Assembly (NCBI GenBank): GCA_964626755.1
Contig: CAZVGO010000014.1
Location: 62,001-126,000, forward strand
DNA: 64,000 nucleotides
Direction of reading: 5' to 3'
From: JACDAV01 sp964626755
GTDB lineage: Bacteria > Chloroflexota > Limnocylindria > Limnocylindrales > CSP1-4
The position numbers and the translations under genes were made by a program. A model generated the notes under the pieces. That model was not told where the DNA came from. It ran no database searches and was given only the letters and a program-made list of their open reading frames with translations. Shown here in pieces: positions 8,005 through 15,606 of this stretch (positions are counted from its first letter, which is position 1; each line of letters opens with the position of its first letter).

Positions 8005-8549
8005 CGGGGGCCTCCGGGCTCGTCGAATTCGTCCCGCAGCCGCTGGAGGCCGCGATGGAGATGCGTCTTCACGGTGTTCAGTGGGCGGCCCGTCTCGGTC
8101 GCGATCTCAGCCAGGGACCGCTCGGCGAAGAAGCGGAGCGCGACGGTCTCGCGATACGGCTCGTCGAGCCGGGCAACCGCGGCGCGGATCCCGGCGGAGT
8201 GCTCGGCCCGAAGGGCGAGGATCGCCGGATCCGGGGCAGTGCCCTCGCCCAGCCTGGCGGACCGGGACTCGTCCGATCCGGTCGGGTCGATCCACGCGAC
8301 GGTCCGCCGACGGGCGGCCTGCCGAAGCGCGATCCGGACGGCGATCCTGCCGAGCCACGCGCCGAACGTGCCCTCTCCCCGCCACGAGCCGAGAGATCGG
8401 AAGGCGGTCACGAACGCCTCCTGCGCGACGTCCTCAGCCTCGTGCCGGTCGCCGAGGATCCGATGACAAGCGCGGATCACGAGCGCGGATTCGCGCTCGA
8501 CGAGGCCGCGAAAGGCTTCGCGATCGCCGGCCAGGACGGCCGTGACCAC
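8001..8549 (-). CDS. ECF-type RNA polymerase sigma factor
   Basis: A 182-residue sigma-70 family group 4 protein. Region 2 is visible at residues 10-75 (AFRGLVERESALVIRACHRI, then GDRHEAEDVAQEAFVTAFRS) and region 4 at 125-175 (LDEPYRETVALRFFAERSLA, then GRPLNTVKTHLHRGLQRLR helix-turn-helix). The linker of about 50 residues is longer than usual. GTG 8549 is the only start codon after the in-frame TAG upstream. The following gene, overlapped by 4 bases, is the probable membrane anti-sigma partner. Target promoters are unknown; the secreted acidic protein upstream is the obvious first candidate because of its shared tail motif with the anti-sigma-like protein. Confidence 0.9.
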   Translation of the reverse strand: MVTAVLAGDREAFRGLVERESALVIRACHRILGDRHEAEDVAQEAFVTAFRSLGSWRGEGTFGAWLGRIAVRIALRQAARRRTVAWIDPTGSDESRSARLGEGTAPDPAILALRAEHSAGIRAAVARLDEPYRETVALRFFAERSLAEIATETGRPLNTVKTHLHRGLQRLRDEFDEPGGPR

Positions 8550-8633
8550 CGCGCGTTCATCGAACGCCTCGGTGACGGGTTCTGAGCGTGGACTGACTGC
8601 GACGTCGATCGGACCGGGTCCTCGCTAGGCAGC

Positions 8634-8661
8634 CGCGACGGCTCCGTGGGGAGCCGTCGCG
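8634..8661 (-). terminator. Perfect 12-bp hairpin between acidic protein and sigma genes
   Basis: CGCGACGGCTCC and its exact reverse complement GGAGCCGTCGCG are separated by 4 bases. The hairpin lies 40 bases after the stop of the acidic protein gene and before the sigma gene. No T-run follows on either strand, so it may act as a Rho-independent-like stop, an mRNA-stabilising end, or a processing site. Confidence 0.5.
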
Positions 8662-8702
8662 ACCATCTTCGCTCGCATCGACGATCTGCGCGCTCGCTGC
8701 GC

Positions 8703-9116
8703 TCAGTCGTCGTCGTCACCGCCGCCGCCTGGGCCGCTGTGGTCCTCGTCCGGCTCGTCGGTCTCGTCCGGCTCATCGGAATCGTCCGGCTCATCGGTCT
8801 CGTCCGGCTCGTCCGTGCCCTCCGGGCCGTCAGTTGCTTCGGGACCGCCGGTCGCCTCGGGCCCAGCGGTCGCCCTCGACTCGGCGGTCGCAGCCGCGTC
8901 GGGGCTCGCGCTTTCCTCGGTCGTGCCGGTCGGCTCGGCCGTCGGCTCGTCGGTTGGGTCCTCCGTTGGGTCGGCCGTAGCCGTGGCCGTCGCCGCCTCG
9001 GCCGAGGCGGCAGGCGAGCCCGCGAGCGCCTCCGCGCCGAACGCGGCCCCGAGGAGCAGGAACAGGGCGACGAGCGCGGCGCCCAGGCCGCGGGTGAAAC
9101 GGGTCTCTTGCTGCAT
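8703..9116 (-). CDS. Secreted low-complexity acidic protein
   Basis: A 137-residue protein with an N-terminal hydrophobic signal or anchor segment (residues 8-30, LGAALVALFLLLGAAFG). The rest is almost wholly Thr/Ala/Pro/Glu/Asp: ATATADPTEDPTDEPT-like repeats, then GPEATDGPEGTDEPDETDEP repeats, ending DHSGPGGGGDDDD. Nothing enzymatic is visible. The acidic tail could bind cations or be a surface-exposed spacer. It precedes the sigma/anti-sigma pair and shares the xEPDET...DHSGPG ending with the anti-sigma-like protein. GGAGA lies 6 bases before the ATG. I do not recognise the family. Confidence 0.6.
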   Translation of the reverse strand: MQQETRFTRGLGAALVALFLLLGAAFGAEALAGSPAASAEAATATATADPTEDPTDEPTAEPTGTTEESASPDAAATAESRATAGPEATGGPEATDGPEGTDEPDETDEPDDSDEPDETDEPDEDHSGPGGGGDDDD

Positions 9117-9188
9117 CGTAATCTCCGCTCGGCCGCGCGAACGCCCGGCTCTCTCACCTCGTTCGAGGCACCGGCCCGCGGAAAGGTT

Positions 9189-10439
9189 TCAGCCCGTCCG
9201 TGAGATCGTCCCCGCCTCGACGCGCCGGATCTCCGGAAATCGGACGACGACCCACGCGACGACGAGCAGCGTCGCGAACCCACCGCCGGCGAGCGCGACC
9301 GTCGGATGGAACCGCTCGGCGACGAACCCGGCGAGCAGGTTGCCGAACGGGATGACCCCGAGCGACGTGAGGACGTAGAGCGACGACACGCGGCCCCGCA
9401 GGCGGGCCGGGACGAGCACCTGGATGAGCGTGCTGGTCGTCGTGTAGTAGGCGACCTGTGACGCGCCGAGCACCGCGAGCGCGACGAGGGACAGCGGCAG
9501 CCATCGCGACACGGCGAACACGATGAGGGCGGTAGAGCTGAGCGTCAGCCCCGCGAGCAGGAGCCGGCCGCTGCCGCCCGATGGCCGCAGCACGGCTACG
9601 CCGAGGGCGCCGCTCAACGCGCCGACCCCGACCCCGGCGGTGAGCAGGCCGAGTCCCGGCGCACCGATGGCGAGCACGTCGCGCGCATATACCGGCATCA
9701 GCACGAGGTAGTTGAGGATGAACAACGCCGGTGCCGCGGCGAGGAGAACGAGGAGCCGGATCAGGCGATCGCGGCGCAGGTGTTCGACGCCGTCGACGAG
9801 GTTTGCCCACAACGACGCCTCGGCGCGGACGAACGCGGCGTTTGGGGCGAGCCTGAGGGTCGCGAGCACCAGCGCCACGACGAGCAGCGCCACGGCGTTC
9901 GCCCAGAATGCCAGCGCGATGCCGCCGGCCACGATCGCGGCGCCCGCGGCGGTGGGACCGAGGATCCGCCCGAGGTTGAACTGGGCCGAGTTGAGGGCGA
10001 CGGCGCTGCCGATCGCCCGCCGGTCGACGATCGTCGACACGATCGCCTGGAACGCGGGCATCGCAAGTGCGCCGACTGCCCCGGACAGGAAGGCGATCAC
10101 GACGACGTGCCAGAACTCGACGAGCCTCGTCATCGTGAGGAACGCGAGGATCGCCGCCAGCGTGGCGGCGGCGAGCTGCGTCGCGACGAGCAACCGGCGC
10201 CGGTCGAAGCGGTCCGCCAGGACGCCGGCGAACAGCGTCAGGAAGAGGATCGGCGCGGCGCCCGCCGCGCTCGTCACCCCCAGCAGCCCGGGCGAGTCGG
10301 TCAGCTCGAGGACGAGCCAGCCCTGCGCTGTCGCCTGCATCCAGGCGCCGAGCGTGCCGACGAACGCCCCGACGAGGAAGCGCCGGTAGACCGGCGAGGC
10401 GAGCGCCGGCAACCTGGCGGCGACCCGCCCATCGCCCAC
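9189..10439 (-). CDS. MFS transporter (EntS/MFS_3-like exporter)
   Basis: A 416-residue polytopic protein with about 12 membrane helices and the Major Facilitator loop motif GVLADRFDRRRLL between helices 2 and 3. The N-terminus (SPVYRRFLVGAFVGTLGAWMQATAQGWLV, shown here only as its type) and the SAVGLNSAQFN-type loop (SAVALNSAQFNLGRILGP) match the MFS_3/enterobactin-exporter-like branch. Such proteins export siderophores, drugs or other small molecules; the substrate is not predictable here. GTG 10439 is the first start in the open frame. It lies 43 bases downstream of the M16 peptidase pair on the same strand and may share their transcript. Confidence 0.88.
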   Translation of the reverse strand: MGDGRVAARLPALASPVYRRFLVGAFVGTLGAWMQATAQGWLVLELTDSPGLLGVTSAAGAAPILFLTLFAGVLADRFDRRRLLVATQLAAATLAAILAFLTMTRLVEFWHVVVIAFLSGAVGALAMPAFQAIVSTIVDRRAIGSAVALNSAQFNLGRILGPTAAGAAIVAGGIALAFWANAVALLVVALVLATLRLAPNAAFVRAEASLWANLVDGVEHLRRDRLIRLLVLLAAAPALFILNYLVLMPVYARDVLAIGAPGLGLLTAGVGVGALSGALGVAVLRPSGGSGRLLLAGLTLSSTALIVFAVSRWLPLSLVALAVLGASQVAYYTTTSTLIQVLVPARLRGRVSSLYVLTSLGVIPFGNLLAGFVAERFHPTVALAGGGFATLLVVAWVVVRFPEIRRVEAGTISRTG

Positions 10440-10482
10440 GTCGCCGCCGGGCTCGAGGGCGCCCGGCTCCGCGGCGCCGGGC

Positions 10483-11919
10483 TCAGCGGCCGTCGCCCAC
10501 CTCGGCCGGGCCCATCTCGTCTTCGACGCCCTCGATCGGGCCCTCGGCGATCGGTTCCTCGTCGCGCTCGAACGCGACCGGCCCGAACCGTACCGCCTCC
10601 AGGTCGCGTCCGAACGCGTCGGCGTCGCCGACGAGCACGATCGCGCTGCGGTCCGGCTCGAGGTGGGATCGGGCGGCCACCTCGACGTCCCTCCCCGTGA
10701 CCGCCTCGATCGCCGGCCGGTAGCGGGTCAGCTCGTCGTCCGGCAGGTCGTGGACGACGATGTTCGACAGTGCCGCGACGACCGCGCCGGGCGTCTCGAA
10801 CCGGAGCGGAAACACTCCGACGAGGAAGTCGCGGGCCGCTCGCAGCTCGTCCTCGCCCACGGGCTCATCGCGGATCCGGTTCAGCTCGCCGAGGAAGTCC
10901 GCGATCGCAGGAACCGTGGCCTCGGTGTTCACCGCGGCCCGGGCCGTGAACGGGCCCGCCCCCCGTCGGAGGTCGTATCCTGCGCTTGCTCCGTACGTGT
11001 AGCCCTTCTCCTCGCGCAGCTTCATGTTCAGCCGGGAGTTGAAGAGCCCGCCGAGGATCGCCCCCATGACGGAGAGCGGATAGAAGTCCGGGATCCGGCG
11101 CGGCAGGCCGCGATGGCCGATCCGGATCTCCGTCTGGACCGCTCCAGGCCGGTGGATCACCCGGACGAAGCGCGACGTGACATCCGTCCGGTCGACGACC
11201 GGACCCGGTGGTCTCGCGCTCGGGTCGGCAACCCACGATCCGAACAGGCGCTCGGTGATTCCCGGAACGTCGAGCCCCGACAGGTCGCCCGCGACGATGA
11301 GCGTGGCGGCGGCCGGGTCGACTCCCTGCGCGTACGCGGAACGGAGGCTCCGCCCCTTCAGCCGCGCGACCGTCTCTTTCGTCCCGCCCGACGGCCGATG
11401 GTACGGCGACTCTCGGGCATACAACGTCTCGACGAACGCCTCGTCGGCGCGCCGGCGCGGGTCGGCCCGGGCCTGGAGGATGTCGTTGAGGCGCTCGTCG
11501 CGGAGGCGCTCGACCTCAGCCTCGGGGAATGTCGGGCGGGCGACCAACTCGGCGAGCAACTCGAGGGCCGGCGCAAGGCGCGCCGCAGGGACATCGACGC
11601 CGGCCGACGTCGCGTCCCAGCCGGCCTCGGCGTGGAGCGTCGCCCCGAGGCGCTCGACCGCCTCGACGAGGGCAATCGCGTCGTACCGTTCCGTACCCTC
11701 GGACAGAGCCCGGGCCGCGAGGACCGTTGCGCCGGCGGCCTCGGCGGCCTCGTCCGCCACTCCGTTCGCCATGATCAGCGAGGCGGACACGAGCGGCCGG
11801 CCCGGCAGGTGAGCCGTGATCAGCCGGAGGCCGTTCGACAAGCGATCCCGCCGGAACGGCGGAAACTCGTACGGTCGCGGCGTGCCGGGGACCGGGCGCG
11901 TCGCGACGACGTCGGTCAC
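10483..11919 (-). CDS. M16 family peptidase-like protein lacking the zinc motif
   Basis: A 478-residue M16B (mitochondrial processing peptidase-like) protein. The inverzincin motif HxxEH is replaced by an AGATVLAARALSEGT stretch, so this subunit should be catalytically dead. The C-terminal half keeps the Arg/Tyr pair that closes the active site of the partner (NMKLREEKGYTYG). Such inactive subunits pair with an active one, as in alpha/beta MPP; the active partner is encoded immediately upstream with a 4-base GTGA overlap. The tail beyond residue 440 is acidic. Probable role: half of a heterodimeric oligopeptidase or processing peptidase. Confidence 0.88.
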   Translation of the reverse strand: MTDVVATRPVPGTPRPYEFPPFRRDRLSNGLRLITAHLPGRPLVSASLIMANGVADEAAEAAGATVLAARALSEGTERYDAIALVEAVERLGATLHAEAGWDATSAGVDVPAARLAPALELLAELVARPTFPEAEVERLRDERLNDILQARADPRRRADEAFVETLYARESPYHRPSGGTKETVARLKGRSLRSAYAQGVDPAAATLIVAGDLSGLDVPGITERLFGSWVADPSARPPGPVVDRTDVTSRFVRVIHRPGAVQTEIRIGHRGLPRRIPDFYPLSVMGAILGGLFNSRLNMKLREEKGYTYGASAGYDLRRGAGPFTARAAVNTEATVPAIADFLGELNRIRDEPVGEDELRAARDFLVGVFPLRFETPGAVVAALSNIVVHDLPDDELTRYRPAIEAVTGRDVEVAARSHLEPDRSAIVLVGDADAFGRDLEAVRFGPVAFERDEEPIAEGPIEGVEDEMGPAEVGDGR

Positions 11920-13250
11920 GCCGCGACCTCCTCGTCGATCTCCTCGGGCTCGGCGCCGACCGCGGAATCGGCCGGCGGCAGCTCGGGCAGGTACGTGAGC
12001 ACGACCCGGTTGTCCGGCCGCAGGACGGTGGCTGAGACGTCGCGGATCGCGTCGGGGGTCACCGCCAGGTAGCGGGCGAGCATCCGGTTGATCAGGCCCG
12101 GATCGTCGAACAGCGTGGCGTACATCGCCAGCCTGTCGGCGCGCTCCTCGACCCGCTGGAGCGCACCGAGCTCGTCCGCCTCGACGAGCGCCCTCGCCCG
12201 GGCCATCTCATCGTCGGACACCGGCTCGCGCCCGAGGCGCTCGACCTCCTCGGCAAAGGCATTCTCGACGTGGGCCACCTCGATTCCCGGCCGGACCGTC
12301 GCCCAGCCGGCGGTCACCGACGCGCCGCCGACGAAGCCGAGTGTGAACAACGCGACGTCCTGGGCGATCCGCTCATCGCGGACGAGGCGGCGGTGGAGCC
12401 GGCTGCCCCGGCCGCCGGCGAGGATCTGGCCTGCGACATCGAGCGCGTCGAGCCGAAGATCGCCGAACGGCGGCGCGCGAAAGCCGAAGTACACCCTGGG
12501 CAGCGGGACCTTGTCCATGACGATCTCGCGGTGCTCCCCGCCCAGGTTCGGCGGGAGGGACAGGTCGCCGATCTGCGGAAGTTGCGGATTGGCCGCGATC
12601 CCGCCGAAATACCGGCGGACCCATTCGCGGACCCGGTCGGGGTCGACGTCGCCGACGACCGCGAGGACCGCGTTGTTCGGGGCGTACCAGGTCCGGAAGA
12701 ACTCCTGGACGTCCGCGAGGGAGGCCGCGTTCAGGTCGTCCATCGAGCCGATCGTCGTGTGGTGGTACGGGTGCTCCGGCGGGAAGAGGTGCTCCTGGAG
12801 CTTCTCGTTCCACGAACCGTAGGGCCGGTTGTCGTACGACCAGCGCTTCTCGTTCTTCACGACCTCGCGCTGGTTGTCGAGGTTCTCCTGGGACAGCGCT
12901 TCGAGGAGCGTTCCCATCCGGTCCGCCTCGAGCCACAGGGCCAGCTCGAGCTGGTGCGAGGGCACCGTCTCGAAGTAGTTCGTCCGGTCCAGCCAGGTCG
13001 TGCCGTTCATCGTGCCGCCGGCGGCCTGGATGAGGGCGATGTGCTCCGCCTTGCCGACGTTCCGGGAGCCCTGGAACATCACGTGCTCGAACAAATGGGC
13101 AAAGCCCGTCTTGCCGGGGACCTCGTGCTTCGAGCCGACGTCGTACCAGATGTTCAGCGCTGCGACGGGCGCGAGGTGGTCCTCGGCGATGATCAGGCGC
13201 AGGCCGTTCGGGAGGCGCTCGTCGGTGAACGAGACGACGGGGGTCGACAT
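11916..13250 (-). CDS. M16 family zinc peptidase, active subunit
   Basis: A 444-residue M16B peptidase with the inverted zinc motif HLFEH near residue 52 and the downstream glutamate in ALSQENLDNQREVVKNEKR. The pattern NGLRLIIAEDHLAPVAALNI at the N-terminus is typical. The C-terminal copy lacks the R/Y pair kept by the partner gene, fitting a division of labour between the two. The stop overlaps the partner's GTG. Upstream, TAGAAT (about 45 bases before the ATG) and GAGG form a conventional promoter and leader. It is divergent from the ArsR-type regulator. Confidence 0.92.
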   Translation of the reverse strand: MSTPVVSFTDERLPNGLRLIIAEDHLAPVAALNIWYDVGSKHEVPGKTGFAHLFEHVMFQGSRNVGKAEHIALIQAAGGTMNGTTWLDRTNYFETVPSHQLELALWLEADRMGTLLEALSQENLDNQREVVKNEKRWSYDNRPYGSWNEKLQEHLFPPEHPYHHTTIGSMDDLNAASLADVQEFFRTWYAPNNAVLAVVGDVDPDRVREWVRRYFGGIAANPQLPQIGDLSLPPNLGGEHREIVMDKVPLPRVYFGFRAPPFGDLRLDALDVAGQILAGGRGSRLHRRLVRDERIAQDVALFTLGFVGGASVTAGWATVRPGIEVAHVENAFAEEVERLGREPVSDDEMARARALVEADELGALQRVEERADRLAMYATLFDDPGLINRMLARYLAVTPDAIRDVSATVLRPDNRVVLTYLPELPPADSAVGAEPEEIDEEVAA

Positions 13251-13349
13251 CGGCTGGTGATGTCCTCAGGAGATTGGGGCGGTCTGCCTATTCTACGGGC
13301 GACCGACCGACTCGCGGCCCGTTGGCGTCCGGCTCCCGCGATGAGGGGC

Positions 13350-13389
13350 TTGACAAGCGCCGCCCGGCGCAGTTAGATTTCCATCTAAC
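13350..13389 (+). promoter_or_regulatory. Promoter and palindromic operator of ArsR-type regulator
   Basis: TTGACA (13350-13355) and TAGATT (13374-13379) form a good promoter with an 18-base spacer. The -10 lies inside a perfect palindrome GTTAGAT-ttcc-ATCTAAC (13372-13389). The core GTTAG-N8-CTAAC recurs at 14586-14603. The overlap with the -10 suggests repression by the encoded regulator. Confidence 0.75.
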
Positions 13390-13415
13390 ACCAGTTAGGA
13401 GAGACAAGCACACCG

Positions 13416-14534
13416 ATGGCCGCCCGCCCGACCACCCGTCGCGCCCCGGATCGCCCGGCTGCCGCGCTCCCGCGAGCTGCCGTTCGCGACTTTTCGGGCG
13501 CCGGCGGCTACACGATCGAGTGGGATGTCCGGCCGGTCTATGACTTCGTCTTCAGCCTCTCCGAAGACGCCGGGTCGACGGACGATCTCCCCGCCGCCGA
13601 CCGAAAGTGGTTGGCCGACGCCCGCGCCTCCCTCCCACAGGACGTCCGGGCGTCGGTCAGCCGGCTCTTCGAGCACGAGGTCGCGATCCAGGTGGCGACG
13701 TTCGCCGTCGAGCACCCGGAGCTTCGGACGCCGCGGGAGTTCGTCGCTGCACTCGAGGCCGCGGAACCCGCGGACGTGATCCGCGCGGTGCTGTGCGAAG
13801 CATTCCTGACGCCGGGCCTGCCCGAGCTGCTCGAGCGCGCGATCGGCGGCGACAAGGCGGTGATCGCGGAAGTTACAGAGCTTCTCCCGGAATGGCACCG
13901 CGAAGAGCGCCTCGCGATGCTCCTTGACCCGGCCGGCACGCACCGGGAGATGGTCACCGCGCTCCGCGGCTGGCTCGAGATCTTCGAGCCGATCACCGAG
14001 CGGATCACCGCGATGCTCGAGCGCGACTACGCCCTGCGCGCGGGCGATCGCGGCAGTCTCAAGGGCGGCGACCTGATCGAGCGGACGACGAACGGCCTGC
14101 GCTGGCTCGGCGAGCCAAACATCCGTCGGGTCGTCCTCGCCCCGTCGTACTTCTCGCGACCGTACAACTTCCTGCTCGCGGGCCCGGACTGGCGCTTCTT
14201 CGGCTATCCCATCGCGGACGAAGCCCTCGACGCGGTCGATCCGCTGTCCGCACCACAGTCGGTGGTGCGGCTCCATCGTGCCCTGGGCGACGACACACGA
14301 ATGAAGATCCTCAAGCTGCTCGCCGGGCGCGACCTCTACCTCACCGAGATCGCTCAGCAGCTCGAACTGTCCAAGCCGACGATCAAGCACCATCTCGCGC
14401 TCCTTCGGTCGGCCGGTCTCGTGACGATCACCGAGGCGGGGACGGTCATGTACTACAGCCTCCGACGGCCTCGCCTCGACGACGCGTCGATCGAGCTGAA
14501 GCGGTTTCTCGTCGACAACGGCCCCACAACCTAG
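13416..14534 (+). CDS. ArsR-type transcriptional regulator with large N-terminal domain
   Basis: A 372-residue protein. The C-terminal 85 residues are an ArsR-like winged helix (RLHRALGDDTRMKILKLLAG, then LTEIAQQLELSKPTIKHHLA and the wing VTITEAGTVMYYSL). The N-terminal 260 residues (opening with YTIEWDVRPVYDFVFSLS) resemble the sensor-like region found on long ArsR proteins (DUF5937-type) of unknown ligand. No metal-binding Cys pair is seen in the winged helix, so metal sensing is unlikely. AGGAGAG precedes the ATG by 12 bases. Its promoter contains a palindrome that is repeated before the next gene, so it probably represses itself and that gene. Confidence 0.85.
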   Translation: MAARPTTRRAPDRPAAALPRAAVRDFSGAGGYTIEWDVRPVYDFVFSLSEDAGSTDDLPAADRKWLADARASLPQDVRASVSRLFEHEVAIQVATFAVEHPELRTPREFVAALEAAEPADVIRAVLCEAFLTPGLPELLERAIGGDKAVIAEVTELLPEWHREERLAMLLDPAGTHREMVTALRGWLEIFEPITERITAMLERDYALRAGDRGSLKGGDLIERTTNGLRWLGEPNIRRVVLAPSYFSRPYNFLLAGPDWRFFGYPIADEALDAVDPLSAPQSVVRLHRALGDDTRMKILKLLAGRDLYLTEIAQQLELSKPTIKHHLALLRSAGLVTITEAGTVMYYSLRRPRLDDASIELKRFLVDNGPTT

Positions 14535-14543
14535 CCCGACCTC

Positions 14544-14575
14544 CGGCCGCGGCCATCGGGGCGCGGCCGTTCTTC
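14544..14575 (+). terminator. Hairpin terminator after ArsR-type gene
   Basis: CGGCCGCG pairs perfectly with CGCGGCCG across a 10-base loop and is followed by TTCTTC. It lies 10 bases after the regulator stop codon and before the second operator, so the small gene downstream probably has its own promoter. Confidence 0.6.
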
Positions 14576-14585
14576 GGACCATTGA

Positions 14586-14603
14586 GTTAGATAGGTGACT
14601 AAC
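14586..14603 (+). promoter_or_regulatory. Second copy of GTTAG-N8-CTAAC operator
   Basis: GTTAG and CTAAC are separated by 8 bases, exactly as in the regulator's own promoter; the sequence GTTAGAT is shared for 7 bases. It ends 9 bases before the ATG of the small gene and overlaps a possible TAGATA -10 box. This links the small gene to the ArsR-type regulator. Confidence 0.65.
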
Positions 14604-14612
14604 AAGAGGGAT

Positions 14613-14834
14613 ATGGAACAGATGGATCCCACGGTACAGCGCAACCTCGTCCAGTCCCACATCGCCGCACTCACCGCTGAGGCGGCGGCCGAGCGCCTCG
14701 CGGTGGCGGCTCGGGCCAATGACCCGACGCCGTCGGTCCGAGCTGCATTGGGCCATCGGCTCATCGCGATCGGTGCCGCGATCGCCGCGAGCCCGGTCGA
14801 GGAGCCGGTAGGCGCCGCGCCCAATCGGTGCTGA
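14613..14834 (+). CDS. Small Ala-rich helical protein, predicted target of ArsR-type regulator
   Basis: A 73-residue protein beginning MEQMDPTVQRNLVQSHIAAL and largely predicted helix, with no membrane segment, Cys pair or known motif; a single Cys is the last residue. The start is uncertain: ATG 14613 is 2 bases after AAGAGGG and ATG 14622 is 11 bases after it. A GTG at 14595 lies inside the operator and is rejected. The gene follows a terminator and a palindromic operator matching that of the upstream regulator, so it is likely induced when that repressor lets go. Function unknown; a small effector or adaptor is possible. Confidence 0.55.
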   Translation: MEQMDPTVQRNLVQSHIAALTAEAAAERLAVAARANDPTPSVRAALGHRLIAIGAAIAASPVEEPVGAAPNRC

Positions 14835-14976
14835 CTGTCCGTCAACAAAAGGCAGCCCAAGGTGGTGGACCGCCCGGATTTCGGTCGTCGGCGTGACGCT
14901 CAGTCAGCAGGACGACGGTAGTCGCCAGGAGAAGGGCCGTCCGCGCGGACGCCGCGACGCCAGCGGGCTGATTTGT

Positions 14977-15012
14977 TGTCTGCCAGACACGAAAATGGGC
15001 CTGCCCTACACT
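14977..15012 (+). promoter_or_regulatory. CopC promoter with palindrome over the -35
   Basis: CAGACA (14984-14989) and TACACT (15007-15012) are 17 bases apart, and TACACT lies 6 bases before the GTG start. The -35 is the right arm of a perfect 13-base palindrome TGTCTG-C-CAGACA (14977-14989). It may bind a repressor or activator; none is encoded next to it apart from the ArsR-type protein, whose operator differs. Confidence 0.5.
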
Positions 15013-15018
15013 CGCCGG

Positions 15019-15606
15019 GTGACCCTCACCCACCCGACGCGCCTCGCGTGCGCCGTGCTCATCGGCCTCGTCCTTCTCCTGGTCGATGCCATTCCCGTCG
15101 CGGCCCATGCCGAGCTCGTGTCTTCCGATCCCGCGGCCGGAGCAACCGTGACCAGCTCCCCGGACGAGATCGTCGTGGTCTTCAGCGAGCCGATCGAAGA
15201 CAACAGCTCGATCGAGCTGATCGGTCCGGACGGCGCGCGCGTCGCGACCGGTGGCGTCGACCCAGCAGACCGGACTCGTCTGCGTATCGACCCGCCCCAA
15301 CTCTCACCGGGTGAGTACGAGGTCCGGATGACGGTCGCGTCGGCGGACGGGCACATCGACCGTCCCACCTACAGCTTCACCGTCGTGGCCGCCACGCCGC
15401 CGCCGACCGCCGCGCCGACAGCGACCCCCAGGCCCACGCCGAGCCCGACGATCTCCCCGGGCCCGACCGCCTCCCCCACTCCGGGCGGCAACGGCACCCC
15501 GGCCGGCTCCACGGACGTCCTGTTCCCGCTGCTCGCCGCAGTCATCGCGATCGGGGCGCTCGGCGTCTTCCTCCTCAATCGCAACCGGCGGTCGGCCCGG
15601 CGATGA
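15019..15606 (+). CDS. CopC-domain copper-binding membrane-anchored protein
   Basis: A 195-residue exported protein. A signal peptide (ACAVLIGLVLLLVDAIPVAA) is cut to expose mature HAELVSSDPAAG, the classic CopC N-terminal His ligand. The beta-sandwich CopC domain follows with Asp and His of ASADGH near residue 112, which with the N-terminal His form the Cu(II) site. The Cu(I) Met cluster is absent. A Pro/Thr linker and a C-terminal membrane helix with RNRRSARR anchor the domain outside the cell. I chose GTG 15019 because it gives a proper signal peptide and sits 6 bases after TACACT. The next gene overlaps by 4 bases. Confidence 0.85.
   Translation: MTLTHPTRLACAVLIGLVLLLVDAIPVAAHAELVSSDPAAGATVTSSPDEIVVVFSEPIEDNSSIELIGPDGARVATGGVDPADRTRLRIDPPQLSPGEYEVRMTVASADGHIDRPTYSFTVVAATPPPTAAPTATPRPTPSPTISPGPTASPTPGGNGTPAGSTDVLFPLLAAVIAIGALGVFLLNRNRRSARR

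Noticed and set aside
14595..14612. GTG start giving six more residues (MTNKRD) to the small protein
   Set aside because: It lies inside the operator and upstream of the AAGAGGG ribosome-binding site.
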